NCBI RefSeq assembly: GCF_028713855.1
Contig: NZ_JAQTNN010000002.1
Location: 1-64,000, forward strand
Length of the DNA: 64,000 nt
Source of the DNA: Sulfuricurvum sp.
GTDB taxonomy: Bacteria; Campylobacterota; Campylobacteria; Campylobacterales; Sulfurimonadaceae
Direction of reading: 5' to 3'
In this document: piece by piece, positions 8,584 through 17,218 of the stretch
How the letters are laid out: the number at the start of each line of letters is the position of its first letter
Position numbering within the stretch: the first letter of the stretch is position 1
Program-made: the position numbers and the translations under genes
Notes under the pieces: generated by a model
Databases searched by the model: none
What the model saw: the letters and a program-made list of their open reading frames with translations, nothing else
Told to the model about the DNA's origin: nothing

Positions 8584-8589
8584 TATAAT
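8584..8589 (+). promoter_or_regulatory. Probable promoter of the SDR gene (-10 box)
   Basis: TATAAT 55 bases before the ATG at 8645, in the 177-base gap after the island. The SDR gene has a GGGAGAG site close to its ATG. Confidence 0.4.
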
Positions 8590-8644
8590 TCGCGTAAAGA
8601 GAATATAGTGAATGGATTGAGACGGTTCTAATAGGGAGAGATTT

Positions 8645-9397
8645 ATGCGCATAATTATTACCGGTGCAAGCAGCGGATTAGGTGAAGCATTGGCGATTCA
8701 TTATGCGACGTGTGATAATCAGCTCGTATTGATTGCCCGTCGCGTTGATCGTTTGAACGATGTAGCACAGCGATGTCGAGAGAAAGGTGCCGAGGTGGAG
8801 ATGATTGTTGCCGATGTCAATGATTTTAAGCGGATGGGAGAGATCGGGGAAAGTTTATGTGAGAAGAGGGTTGACCGCATCATCCTCAATGCGGGGGTGT
8901 CGGTCGGTCACGGTGGGGGAGTAACCCCATTTGAGGATTTTCATCGAGTTTTTCAAACCAATTTTCTGAGTATCCATGCTCTTTTGGAGCCAATGATTCC
9001 AAAACTAATGGAACAAAAAGTGGGAGAGATTGTTTTTATCTCTTCGCTGGCATCCCTCTTTACGATGCCGACTTCGATCGCCTATAGCAGTTCAAAGCGT
9101 GCCATTAATGCGTATGCTGAAGGATTACACTATCAGTTAAAACTGTATGGAATAAAGGTAATGACCATTATGCCCGGATTTATCGATTCGGAGATGACGC
9201 AGAAGAACCGATTTAAAATGCCGTTTTTGATGACAACAGAAAAGGGGATAGCGCGGATAACCCATGCGATTGAACGGAAAAAAATACGCTACGCTTTTCC
9301 TTTTAGATTTTACTTAATGATTCGAATTGTCTCGCTACTTCCGCAGTCCTTAAGAGACAAAATTGTAAACTTCACTAATTTTAAAAAGGGTGCATAA
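8645..9397 (+). CDS. Short-chain dehydrogenase/reductase
   Basis: 250 residues of the classical SDR fold. The cofactor motif TGASSGLG is at residues 6-13, the structural LNAG motif follows near residue 80, and the catalytic SS...YSSSK (Tyr147, Lys151) is intact. Arg residues after strand 2 (IARRVDRL) suggest NADP(H). The C-terminal tail has a hydrophobic stretch (FPFRFYLMIRIVSLLP), as in SDRs that associate with membranes. Substrate unknown. It ends 24 bases before the molybdoenzyme gene, with which it may be co-transcribed. Confidence 0.85.
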   Translation: MRIIITGASSGLGEALAIHYATCDNQLVLIARRVDRLNDVAQRCREKGAEVEMIVADVNDFKRMGEIGESLCEKRVDRIILNAGVSVGHGGGVTPFEDFHRVFQTNFLSIHALLEPMIPKLMEQKVGEIVFISSLASLFTMPTSIAYSSSKRAINAYAEGLHYQLKLYGIKVMTIMPGFIDSEMTQKNRFKMPFLMTTEKGIARITHAIERKKIRYAFPFRFYLMIRIVSLLPQSLRDKIVNFTNFKKGA

Positions 9398-9421
9398 CCC
9401 GTACTATCAAGGAAATATCCG

Positions 9422-11497
9422 ATGGTTATCGACAGCGTTTGTACCTATTGCGGCGTGGGATGCGATATTTCCGCTGAGGTTGAGGATAATAAAATCCAAA
9501 AGATCTTCGCAAAAGAAGAGGGAACCGTCTCTCAAGGGCGGCTTTGTATCAAGGGGAAGCAGGGGTGGGATTTTGTAACCCATTCCAAACGGCTTCGTAA
9601 TGCCCGTGTTCGAAAATCATTTTTAGCTAAAAATGCCGCACTGTTTGCTGATCTGGACATGGATTATCTCGAACCGGTGGATCACGATTTTTACGAGATC
9701 AGCTATGAGAGTGCGTATGAACTCGTTGCCCGTAAACTCCGAGCCATTACCGATGAACACGGCGCGCACAGTTTTGCAGCGATTGGTGGAGCCAGAACCA
9801 GCTGTGAGGGATCATACCTTTTCCAACACTTTACTCGCCACGTGGTCGGTTCTCCGCATGTCGATAACTGCGCCCGTGTTTGCCATTCTCCATCGCTGAA
9901 GGGGATGCGTACGACGATCGGCGAGGGGGCGATGACCAATCCGTTTGATGATATCTACGAAACAGAGTATATGGTGGTGATGGGTTCCAACACGACCGAA
10001 GGGCACCCGATCGTTGCCAACCGTATGCTCGATGTGATTAAACAAAAAGATATTGAGCTTGCCGTGTTAGACGTGCGCCGTATCCAGCTCTCCAAATCAG
10101 CAACAAATCATCTAAGCATCCCGTACGAAGCCAATCTGATGATCCTGAACATGATGGCCTACGTTATCCTTTCTGAAAATTTGGTCAATACAGATTTTGT
10201 GAACAGCCGTACCAAAGGGTATGAGGAGTACAAAAATTCTATTCTCAACGATCCGTATGCCAACCCTGAATATCTTCTCAAAATTCCGGGGTATGAGTCG
10301 TTAATTGAGGAGATTCGCACCGTTGCCCGTAAATATGCAACCCGTAAAAGTCTTTTTTTCTGGGGATTAGGAATCACTGAACATCTTGATGGGTCGTATG
10401 CCGTAATGGCGATTACCCATTTGGCAATGTTGACCGGAAATATCGGTAAGCGCGGAGCGGGGTTAATGCCGCTTCGGGGACAGAATAACGTTCAAGGGAC
10501 ATGTGATGTCGGGATGCTGCCGTATTATGCTCCTGATTATCAGCCACCGAAAGAAGTGGGGATGATGACCCCTGATTTAATCAATGCGATGGTTGATGGG
10601 AAAATAAAGGCGCTTTACAATATCAGCGAAGATATCGCCCATATCCATCCGAACCAAAATAAAATTCACGCGGCTTTGGGAAATCTCGATCTTTTGGTTG
10701 TCAATGAACTCTTTGATAATGAGATTACCAAATTTGCCGACATTATTTTCGGAGTCAAAAGTGCGTATGAGAAGACGGGTGTCTATATTAATGCGGAACG
10801 CCGCCTCCATCTCTCTCAGCCTCTGATCAATGTTATGATGCCCGATGACTGGGAAGTGATTGCGGAGATATCTAAACGCTACGGAACCGATCTCGGATTT
10901 AAAACCACTCGGGATGTTTGGGAAGCGGTACGTATCGACGCTCCTATCCGTTTCGGCGGCGCGAGTTATGAAAAACTGGAAGCAAACCGCTTACGCGGGT
11001 TACAATGGCCGGTTCAGGAAGAGGATATGCCGGTACTGCATATCGATACCTTCCGAACGAAAGATGGATTCGGCACCTTTCATTATCATCAGTATGTTCC
11101 GCGTGGTCAAGTCGAAGAACTGCTCAATGCTAAAACGCATGAAGGATATTATCTCACGACCGGACGGGTGTTGGTTCATTACAATAACAGTGCCCAAACC
11201 AATGCCTGTGAGAAACTCAACCGCAGTCACAGTGAAGATACGCTGTTAGTCAGTGTTGATGATGAAGATTTCTTCGAGTACAAAGACTTTGTCGTACTCA
11301 AAAGCGAATACGGGCAAAGTGCCCCTTTGCGCGTAAAAGTGAGCTCTACGGTCAAAAAAGGGACCCTTTTTACGACCTTCCACCATGCTAAGAGCCAAAT
11401 CAACTTTTTATTCGGTGACGAGTCCGACGAGTTGATTAAAACGGCACGGTTTAAATCGATCAAAGTCGAGGTGATTAAACCCGACTATCTGGATTAA
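9422..11497 (+). CDS. Formate dehydrogenase-like molybdopterin oxidoreductase (Cys type), stand-alone
   Basis: 691 residues aligned over its whole length with the FdhF/FdhA catalytic subunit. The N-terminal 4Fe-4S motif CTYCGVGC...GRLCIKG is complete. The molybdenum or tungsten ligand is a cysteine: TGC codes residue 154 in the context NCARVCHSP, where selenocysteine occurs in many FDHs. The RGQNNVQGTCDMG-like segment (here RGQNNVQGTCDVG) is the typical FDH phrase. No Tat signal is present, so it is cytoplasmic. No electron-transfer or chaperone subunits are adjacent; the next gene is yraN, 5 bases on. The partner and direction (formate oxidation or CO2 reduction) cannot be told from the sequence. 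Confidence 0.82.
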   Translation: MVIDSVCTYCGVGCDISAEVEDNKIQKIFAKEEGTVSQGRLCIKGKQGWDFVTHSKRLRNARVRKSFLAKNAALFADLDMDYLEPVDHDFYEISYESAYELVARKLRAITDEHGAHSFAAIGGARTSCEGSYLFQHFTRHVVGSPHVDNCARVCHSPSLKGMRTTIGEGAMTNPFDDIYETEYMVVMGSNTTEGHPIVANRMLDVIKQKDIELAVLDVRRIQLSKSATNHLSIPYEANLMILNMMAYVILSENLVNTDFVNSRTKGYEEYKNSILNDPYANPEYLLKIPGYESLIEEIRTVARKYATRKSLFFWGLGITEHLDGSYAVMAITHLAMLTGNIGKRGAGLMPLRGQNNVQGTCDVGMLPYYAPDYQPPKEVGMMTPDLINAMVDGKIKALYNISEDIAHIHPNQNKIHAALGNLDLLVVNELFDNEITKFADIIFGVKSAYEKTGVYINAERRLHLSQPLINVMMPDDWEVIAEISKRYGTDLGFKTTRDVWEAVRIDAPIRFGGASYEKLEANRLRGLQWPVQEEDMPVLHIDTFRTKDGFGTFHYHQYVPRGQVEELLNAKTHEGYYLTTGRVLVHYNNSAQTNACEKLNRSHSEDTLLVSVDDEDFFEYKDFVVLKSEYGQSAPLRVKVSSTVKKGTLFTTFHHAKSQINFLFGDESDELIKTARFKSIKVEVIKPDYLD

Positions 11498-11502
11498 ATA
11501 CA

Positions 11503-11835
11503 ATGCACACTCGTGCCAGAGGAAATATTGCCGAAGAACGAGGGTGTGAGTATTTACGAAATAAAGGGGTCCGAATTATAGACCGTAATGTCTATAACCG
11601 TTTCGGAGAGATTGATATTATTGCCATGCATGAGAATGTGATGCACTTTGTCGAAGTGAAAAGTGCCCAAAGCTATGAGCAAGCTGTCAATAATATTACC
11701 CCCTCAAAACTGCAAAAACTGAACCGGACTATCCAAACGTACCTCCAGCAAAAACGGCTAACTCTTGATTATTGCATCGATGCGCTTATTGTCACCGATA
11801 ATAATATTGAGTGGATTGAGAATATAACGCTTTAG
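11503..11835 (+). CDS. yraN: YraN family (UPF0102) endonuclease-like protein
   Basis: 110 residues with the YraN layout: G-N-AEE near the N-terminus, then YNRFGEIDIIA and FVEVKSA, forming the D..EVK core of the PD-(D/E)xK nuclease fold. The cellular role of the family is unsettled. Its last 4 bases overlap the end of the convergent GGDEF/EAL gene. Confidence 0.85.
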   Translation: MHTRARGNIAEERGCEYLRNKGVRIIDRNVYNRFGEIDIIAMHENVMHFVEVKSAQSYEQAVNNITPSKLQKLNRTIQTYLQQKRLTLDYCIDALIVTDNNIEWIENITL

Positions 11836-13883
11836 AGCGGAAAAACAGCAACGGGATGCGGAGCAGGTTCATAAAAAAAGAATCCTTGTGCGGAATCAAT
11901 TCCAAGCTCTGAGACGATATTGGCAATCGCTTTGTTATGGACAAATTCAGCAACGGTTTCAATCGAAGCACTTTTTGTAAAATTGACAATCGTTTGGACG
12001 ATCGTGATTGCTTTATCATCGGTATCGAGATAACGTATCAGTGAACCGTCAATTTTGATGATATCGATGGTCAGATTAAGAATACGGGAAAAATTCGAAT
12101 AGCCGCTTCCGAAATCATCAATAGCAATACGGCATCCGTAATGGTGCATTTTAGCAATGAAATGGGCAATACCTTCGTATTCTTTGATTGCTTCGGACTC
12201 TAATATCTCAAAAATAATCCGTTTACCGATGTCTTCATGCTGTTCTAATATTTTCTCGATCATTGCGACTGTCTCGCTGCTGTTAATATCTTCGATGGAT
12301 AGATTAATGGAAAATTCTCCCGGATACTCAGCAATAACTGCCAGACTTTGAGCAAGGATAGTATGGGTAATCTGAGAATACAGATTTGATTCTTTTGCAA
12401 TAGAGAGATACGGGAAGATGGAATGAACCTGCGTATCCTTCATGATAATACGTGCAAGCACTTCATGTTTGGTGACTTTACAGGTTGAAAGATCTATAAT
12501 CGGCTGAAAATAAGGGATAACCCGTTTTTCTTGAAGAGCATCTTTTAGCTCTTTGACTTTTGTAACATTATCTTGAATAACTTGACGAAGGTTGAGCCCT
12601 TCGTGATAGATAATAGGATTTTTATGTGAATTGCTTTTAAGTGCCATGTCGGCAGTTTCCAAAAGCGGCTTATAGTCTGATGCAGAAACAACGATAGAAG
12701 GGGTACGTACTTCATTATTGATGATAATCGGTGTTTCTGAAAATGCGGATAAAACTTCCTTGGCCAATGTTTCGAGGGCATAGGTGGAAGTTTGTTCAAA
12801 TAAAATACCAAAATCATCGGCACCCAGACGATAATAGGTAGGATTACTTCCGGAAAAAGGCATTGTGCTGATGTGTCGGGCCGTTTCAATCAGTAATCGA
12901 TCTCCTTCTGAAACACCGTAAAAATCGTTGTAATGTTTAAATTTACTGATATTTATCAAGATGAGTGCCAAATCATTAATGGAGTGCTGTATCCGTTCTT
13001 CATAGGCTTTACGATTTTTTAATCCTGTAAGGGTATCGATTCGAGACTCTTTTTCACTGCGAAATAAAAAGAAGGTGATGATTCCAAGGCTGAGAATATA
13101 CAAACCCATTAAAAAATAGGAGAAAAAGGTAACGGATCGAAGTTCATGCGCTGATTCGTCAAGATAGATTTTTTGGATCTTTTTTAATGTTGTTTGAGCT
13201 AAGGGATTATTAATGTCATTCATCAATTGAAGATAATGGGGAAAATAATCTTCGATGACCTGAAAATTGGAAATAACCCTTTGTGCGAGTTCTTCTTTCT
13301 CTTTATCATTAAAGTGATATCGGGATAGTTCTACGATATCGGAATGCAAAGAGGCGATGAGATGCAAATCGTGTGCATTTTTCCCTAGTAAAACCGTTCC
13401 GCTGATTTGATTCATGGTTTGTAGAAACTGCCGTTCTTTCGGATTGGCAGTATCCATTATTTCCAAAACCCGTTGTTGTAACAGCGGAATGGTCGATGTT
13501 GAGTTTTTAACCACGGTATTGGTCGTTTGAAAATCGTAGATAAGGTTCACTTTGTGTTCGAAAATTTGAGAGTATTGTTTGAGCATAACTCGGGTACTCG
13601 GGTGCTCTTGTATAATATTGGGATGTTGGATGAGCTGTTCGATTTGCTGACGTACAGCATCTATTTGTGTATTGACGGTATCTTGATTGGTGTAAAGGAA
13701 AAAGGTATTGTGTAAAATCTCATAATCGAGTTTTTGCTGCGTTGTTTCGATGGCATTGATTTGGAGTTCAATTGCATTGCGCTCAATAAAATATTGCATG
13801 GTAAATGTTTTAAAGAAAATCAAAGCGATAACGGCACTCAGGCCGAGTATGATGACCAACGTGAATTTATAGGATAGTTTCAT
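11832..13883 (-). CDS. Membrane-bound GGDEF/EAL protein, likely c-di-GMP phosphodiesterase
   Basis: 683 residues. TM1 is at about 8-26 and TM2 at about 255-275, enclosing a predominantly helical periplasmic sensor region of about 225 residues. A GGDEF domain follows, with the active-site motif degraded to GADDF (near 354), so cyclase activity is unlikely. The EAL domain from about residue 430 has the EVL variant (near 474) with its key Glu, plus the Asn in SINLS, FEILE, AIDDFG, the Lys in IKIDGS and ETVAEF, so phosphodiesterase activity is plausible. The ATG overlaps the stop of the upstream peroxidase gene (ATGA), indicating translational coupling. Confidence 0.85.
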   Translation of the reverse strand: MKLSYKFTLVIILGLSAVIALIFFKTFTMQYFIERNAIELQINAIETTQQKLDYEILHNTFFLYTNQDTVNTQIDAVRQQIEQLIQHPNIIQEHPSTRVMLKQYSQIFEHKVNLIYDFQTTNTVVKNSTSTIPLLQQRVLEIMDTANPKERQFLQTMNQISGTVLLGKNAHDLHLIASLHSDIVELSRYHFNDKEKEELAQRVISNFQVIEDYFPHYLQLMNDINNPLAQTTLKKIQKIYLDESAHELRSVTFFSYFLMGLYILSLGIITFFLFRSEKESRIDTLTGLKNRKAYEERIQHSINDLALILINISKFKHYNDFYGVSEGDRLLIETARHISTMPFSGSNPTYYRLGADDFGILFEQTSTYALETLAKEVLSAFSETPIIINNEVRTPSIVVSASDYKPLLETADMALKSNSHKNPIIYHEGLNLRQVIQDNVTKVKELKDALQEKRVIPYFQPIIDLSTCKVTKHEVLARIIMKDTQVHSIFPYLSIAKESNLYSQITHTILAQSLAVIAEYPGEFSINLSIEDINSSETVAMIEKILEQHEDIGKRIIFEILESEAIKEYEGIAHFIAKMHHYGCRIAIDDFGSGYSNFSRILNLTIDIIKIDGSLIRYLDTDDKAITIVQTIVNFTKSASIETVAEFVHNKAIANIVSELGIDSAQGFFFYEPAPHPVAVFPL

Positions 13884-14803
13884 GGATAGGCCTGAGCCGG
13901 GATCTCTCCGTTAAGTGTAGTTAAAAATGCAATCAGGGAATCGATTTCGGACGGCGTGAGTTTGACCCCCAAATTGTGGTAGGACATTGTTGAAATAGCC
14001 TTTTTAAGGGTTCCTGCACTTCCGTCGTGAAAATAAGGAGCAGTGCGTGCGATATTACGTAATGTCGGTACTTTGAAAACATTTTTATCTTGTTCTCGTC
14101 CTGTCAGGACAAAACGGTCATCTATATGGGCATTGTGCTTAATAGGGACGATAACACCCATTTTTTGATAAGAGTTTCCACCCACATTGACCCCGTTATG
14201 ACAGCTTATACACCCGAGAGTTTTAAATAAAAGATACCCTTCGGTCTCTTTGGGCGTTAGGGTACTTTTCCCCTCTAAATAACGGTCAAATTTTCCATTT
14301 GGGGTTATGAGTGTTTTTTCGTATTCAGCAATCATGACGGTGATATCGTTGGGTGTGACCTTGATACGTCCGGTGATTTTAGAAAAAGAACGGCTGTAAG
14401 CAGGATCCGTCTGAAGACGTAATGCCGCTTGCTTTAGAGAAAGACCCATTTCGACAGGGTTATGGATGGGGCCTAGTGCTTGTTCTGTGAGGTTTTTTGC
14501 TCTGCCGTTCCAAAATTGGTTAAAATTAAAGACGGCATTAAGAACCGTCGGTGCATTCATGGATCCTTTTTGACGGTGTATGCCGGTTGAGACATTTTGG
14601 GCGTCAGCTCCCCCTTTGGAAAAATCATGGCAGGAAGCGCAGCTTATTGTGTAATCATGAGAGAGAATCGGATCAAAAAAAAGTTTTTTACCTAAAGCGA
14701 CTTTGGCAAAATCGTGTGGAATACTTTGCGGTATCGGAGAGATCGGTTCTTGTGCATACAGCATGGTTGAAACCATGAGTACGACTATCCTAAATGCATT
14801 CAC
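13880..14803 (-). CDS. Diheme cytochrome c peroxidase
   Basis: 307 residues starting at GTG; an AT-rich upstream region carries only a weak purine-rich site. A signal peptide ends near MLYAQEP, so the enzyme is periplasmic. Two c-type heme motifs are present, CASCH near residue 55 and CISCH near 200, the arrangement of bacterial diheme peroxidases of the CcpA/MauG family, which reduce H2O2 using cytochrome c. Phrases such as NAPTVLNAVFN and FKVPTLRNIARTAPYFHDGS are typical. It is the first gene of a two-gene unit with the GGDEF/EAL protein. Confidence 0.93.
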   Translation of the reverse strand: MNAFRIVVLMVSTMLYAQEPISPIPQSIPHDFAKVALGKKLFFDPILSHDYTISCASCHDFSKGGADAQNVSTGIHRQKGSMNAPTVLNAVFNFNQFWNGRAKNLTEQALGPIHNPVEMGLSLKQAALRLQTDPAYSRSFSKITGRIKVTPNDITVMIAEYEKTLITPNGKFDRYLEGKSTLTPKETEGYLLFKTLGCISCHNGVNVGGNSYQKMGVIVPIKHNAHIDDRFVLTGREQDKNVFKVPTLRNIARTAPYFHDGSAGTLKKAISTMSYHNLGVKLTPSEIDSLIAFLTTLNGEIPAQAYP

Positions 14804-14935
14804 GATATTCTTTTCACTTTAGTTTGTAAGTAAAGACTATTATGGCGCAAACTATCTTAAAATATTTCCAAACTATGCATGCCCTGAGAAAAAATGTGAG
14901 GGTTATGTAATAAGTCATTTTAAAGATTGGGGCGT

Positions 14936-14941
14936 TATAAT
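14936..14941 (+). promoter_or_regulatory. trxA promoter (-10 box)
   Basis: TATAAT 34 bases upstream of the trxA ATG, preceded by GGCGT; the same GCGTTATAAT context occurs upstream of tatA at 33641-33650. No obvious -35 box. Confidence 0.55.
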
Positions 14942-14975
14942 GACCCGATATAAACATTGAACTCAAGGAAGTCAC

Positions 14976-15293
14976 ATGGCTAAATACACTGAATTGACAG
15001 TATCTAATTTTGACGAAGTAACCAAAGAGGGTGTCTCATTGGTAGATTTTTGGGCTCCATGGTGTGGACCTTGCCGTATGATCGCTCCGGTTATCGAAGA
15101 ATTAGCAGGCGAATTTGAAGGAAAAGCAAAAATCTGTAAAGTAAATACAGATGAAGAACAAGATATCGCTGTAAAATACGGTATCCGTTCTATCCCTACA
15201 ATCCTTTTCTTTAAAAATGGTGAAGTGGTTGAACAAATGGTCGGTGCTGCTTCTAAACAAGCATTCGCAGATAAACTAAACGCATTACTGTAA
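14976..15293 (+). CDS. trxA: Thioredoxin
   Basis: 105 residues of the classical cytoplasmic thioredoxin. The redox site [10 protein letters not shown] is intact near residues 28-37 and the cis-proline loop reads RSIPT. An AAGGAAG site lies just upstream of the ATG. It supplies reducing power to ribonucleotide reductase, peroxiredoxins and others; its reductase gene trxB follows 146 bases downstream, after a terminator hairpin. Confidence 0.97.
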   Translation: MAKYTELTVSNFDEVTKEGVSLVDFWAPWCGPCRMIAPVIEELAGEFEGKAKICKVNTDEEQDIAVKYGIRSIPTILFFKNGEVVEQMVGAASKQAFADKLNALL

Positions 15294-15308
15294 CAATCGC
15301 ACTTCTAA

Positions 15309-15330
15309 ATTTTGCCCTTCAGGGCAAAAT
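15309..15330 (+). terminator. Terminator hairpin after trxA
   Basis: Perfect 10-base inverted repeat ATTTTGCCCT (15309-15318) and AGGGCAAAAT (15321-15330) separated by TC, with a GC-rich core next to A/T arms and a pyrimidine-rich tail. It could terminate in either direction. Confidence 0.7.
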
Positions 15331-15406
15331 CTTCCCTCTTCTCTAAAAATTTTCTAAAACGATTTTTTGCTTAACTGTCTTTTGGTATGGTTTAACTACA
15401 AATGAG

Positions 15407-15412
15407 TATGAT
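15407..15412 (+). promoter_or_regulatory. Probable trxB promoter (-10 box)
   Basis: TATGAT 27 bases before the trxB ATG, after the trxA terminator, suggesting that trxB has its own transcript. Confidence 0.35.
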
Positions 15413-15439
15413 ACGTCAAATTAAAAGCGGAGGCTTTGG

Positions 15440-16378
15440 ATGTTGGATTGTGCGATCATCGGAGGAGGACCGGCAGGATTAACTGCTGGTTTGTATACCA
15501 CACGTGGCGGTTTGGATAATGTCACTATGTTCGAAAAAGGGATGCCCGGCGGACAGATTACGATGAGTTCGGAAATTGAAAACTATCCCGGAGCTACAGG
15601 GCATATTTCAGGGATGGATTTGATGATTCCATGGCCTGAACAGTGCCAGCGTTTTGGCCTCAAGCATGAGATGTCAGAAGTGACCCGGGTATCGCGCCGT
15701 GAAGATGGAGTTTTTAGTATCCAAAAATCAGACGGTACTGCGGATGAAGCGAAAAGCGTTATCGTGTGTACTGGATCTGCTCCTAAACGTGCCGGATTTA
15801 TCGGAGAAGATGCTTTTTTCGGTCGGGGTGTGAGTACGTGTGCAACGTGTGACGGATTTTTTTATAAAAATAAAGAGGTCGCGGTTATCGGCGGGGGTGA
15901 TACGGCTCTCGAAGAAGCGTTGTATTTGGCAAAAATCTGTACCAAAGTTTATTTAATTCATCGCCGTGATACCTTTCGCTCCGCTCCCAATACCATCGCG
16001 AGAGTCAAAGCGGCTGAGAATATTGAACTCGTTGTAAATGCTATACCTGAAGAGGTTTTTGGAGATGCCAAGGGCGTTAATGGAATCCGTGTAAAGCTCC
16101 AAGATGGTTCATTACGTCAAATTGATGTTCCCGGTGTATTTGTTTTTGTCGGCAATAATGTGAATAATCAGGTATTAATCCAAGCGGACGGATCTTTTTT
16201 ATGTGATATGACACCGTGGGGTGAAGTCAAAGTTGATTTGAGTATGAAAACTTCTGTGCCCGGTCTTTTTGCAGCAGGTGATATGCGTGCTGAAGCTCCG
16301 AAACAAGTCGTTTGTGCCGCAGGTGACGGTGCAGTGGCTGCATTGCAGGCGATTGCTTTTGTGGACGGACATCAATAG
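15440..16378 (+). CDS. trxB: Thioredoxin-disulfide reductase
   Basis: 312 residues, the low-molecular-weight type. The N-terminal FAD motif GGGPAGL lies near residues 8-14, the redox-active pair CATCDG at about 134-137, and the NADPH motif [12 protein letters not shown] follows; the C-terminal FAD segment GLFAAGDMR is present. A GGAGG site precedes the ATG. It reduces thioredoxin with NADPH and presumably serves the trxA product upstream. dapB starts about 60 bases downstream. Confidence 0.95.
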   Translation: MLDCAIIGGGPAGLTAGLYTTRGGLDNVTMFEKGMPGGQITMSSEIENYPGATGHISGMDLMIPWPEQCQRFGLKHEMSEVTRVSRREDGVFSIQKSDGTADEAKSVIVCTGSAPKRAGFIGEDAFFGRGVSTCATCDGFFYKNKEVAVIGGGDTALEEALYLAKICTKVYLIHRRDTFRSAPNTIARVKAAENIELVVNAIPEEVFGDAKGVNGIRVKLQDGSLRQIDVPGVFVFVGNNVNNQVLIQADGSFLCDMTPWGEVKVDLSMKTSVPGLFAAGDMRAEAPKQVVCAAGDGAVAALQAIAFVDGHQ

Positions 16379-16438
16379 CTTTTAAACACTATGACGCTAA
16401 AATGTCATCAGAATAATGCAGTATAGGGATTGTCCAAA

Positions 16439-17209
16439 ATGATAAGAGCAGGTGTATTTGGCGCTGGCGGGCGTGTCGGAAAGCTGTTGATTGAAGATTT
16501 ACGTCATGAAAGCGAGATTTCATTGGGTGCGGTATATGTCCGAAATGAGCTCAATTTTTCAATCGATCCTTCAGTCTTGGTGACGAATGATATGGCAACA
16601 TTGCTCAAAGGGTCTGATGTTGTTATCGATTTTTCGTTGCCCGAAGCAACACAAGTTTTATTAGAACGTGCGATTGAGAATCCTAAACCTTTGGTTATTG
16701 GTACGACAGGATTGGATACTCATCAGATGAATCTCCTCAAAACGGCGAGTGAATCGATGCCGATTTTGTATGCAACGAATATGTCTCTTGGGGTGGCACT
16801 TCTGAATCAACTCGTTCATATGGCGGCTAAAACATTGGACGGATTTGATATTGAGATTGTTGAGCAGCATCACCGTCATAAAAAAGATGCCCCAAGCGGG
16901 ACAGCATTAACGTTGGCTCATTCAGCGGCAGCGGGACGAAATCTCGATCTCGATGCCGTACGTGTCAGCGGACGTAACGGTAACATCGGTGAACGTACTA
17001 AAGATGAGATTGCGGTGATGGCATTGCGCGGCGGAGATATTGTCGGGCGTCATACGGTCGGATTTTACAACGATGGCGAGTTTATTGAACTGCACCATAC
17101 CGCGACCACTCGCAATACCTTCTCCAAAGGTGCCATTCGTGCCGCAAAATGGCTGGCCGGAAAACCAAACGGTCTGTACAGTATTCAAGACTGTTTAGAA
17201 CTTGCATAA
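16439..17209 (+). CDS. dapB: 4-hydroxy-tetrahydrodipicolinate reductase
   Basis: 256 residues. It reduces hydroxytetrahydrodipicolinate in lysine and meso-diaminopimelate synthesis. The dinucleotide motif [10 protein letters not shown] is at the N-terminus and the signature [15 protein letters not shown] carries the catalytic His and Lys. A TTG at 16430 is in frame, but the ATG at 16439 has a better-placed GGGAT and starts at the usual family position ([11 protein letters not shown]). Confidence 0.95.
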   Translation: MIRAGVFGAGGRVGKLLIEDLRHESEISLGAVYVRNELNFSIDPSVLVTNDMATLLKGSDVVIDFSLPEATQVLLERAIENPKPLVIGTTGLDTHQMNLLKTASESMPILYATNMSLGVALLNQLVHMAAKTLDGFDIEIVEQHHRHKKDAPSGTALTLAHSAAAGRNLDLDAVRVSGRNGNIGERTKDEIAVMALRGGDIVGRHTVGFYNDGEFIELHHTATTRNTFSKGAIRAAKWLAGKPNGLYSIQDCLELA

Positions 17210-17218
17210 GGAAACACA

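Noticed and set aside
9881-9883. Possible selenocysteine codon in the formate dehydrogenase-like gene
   Set aside because: The codon is TGC, cysteine, so no UGA recoding is needed and no SECIS element was sought further.
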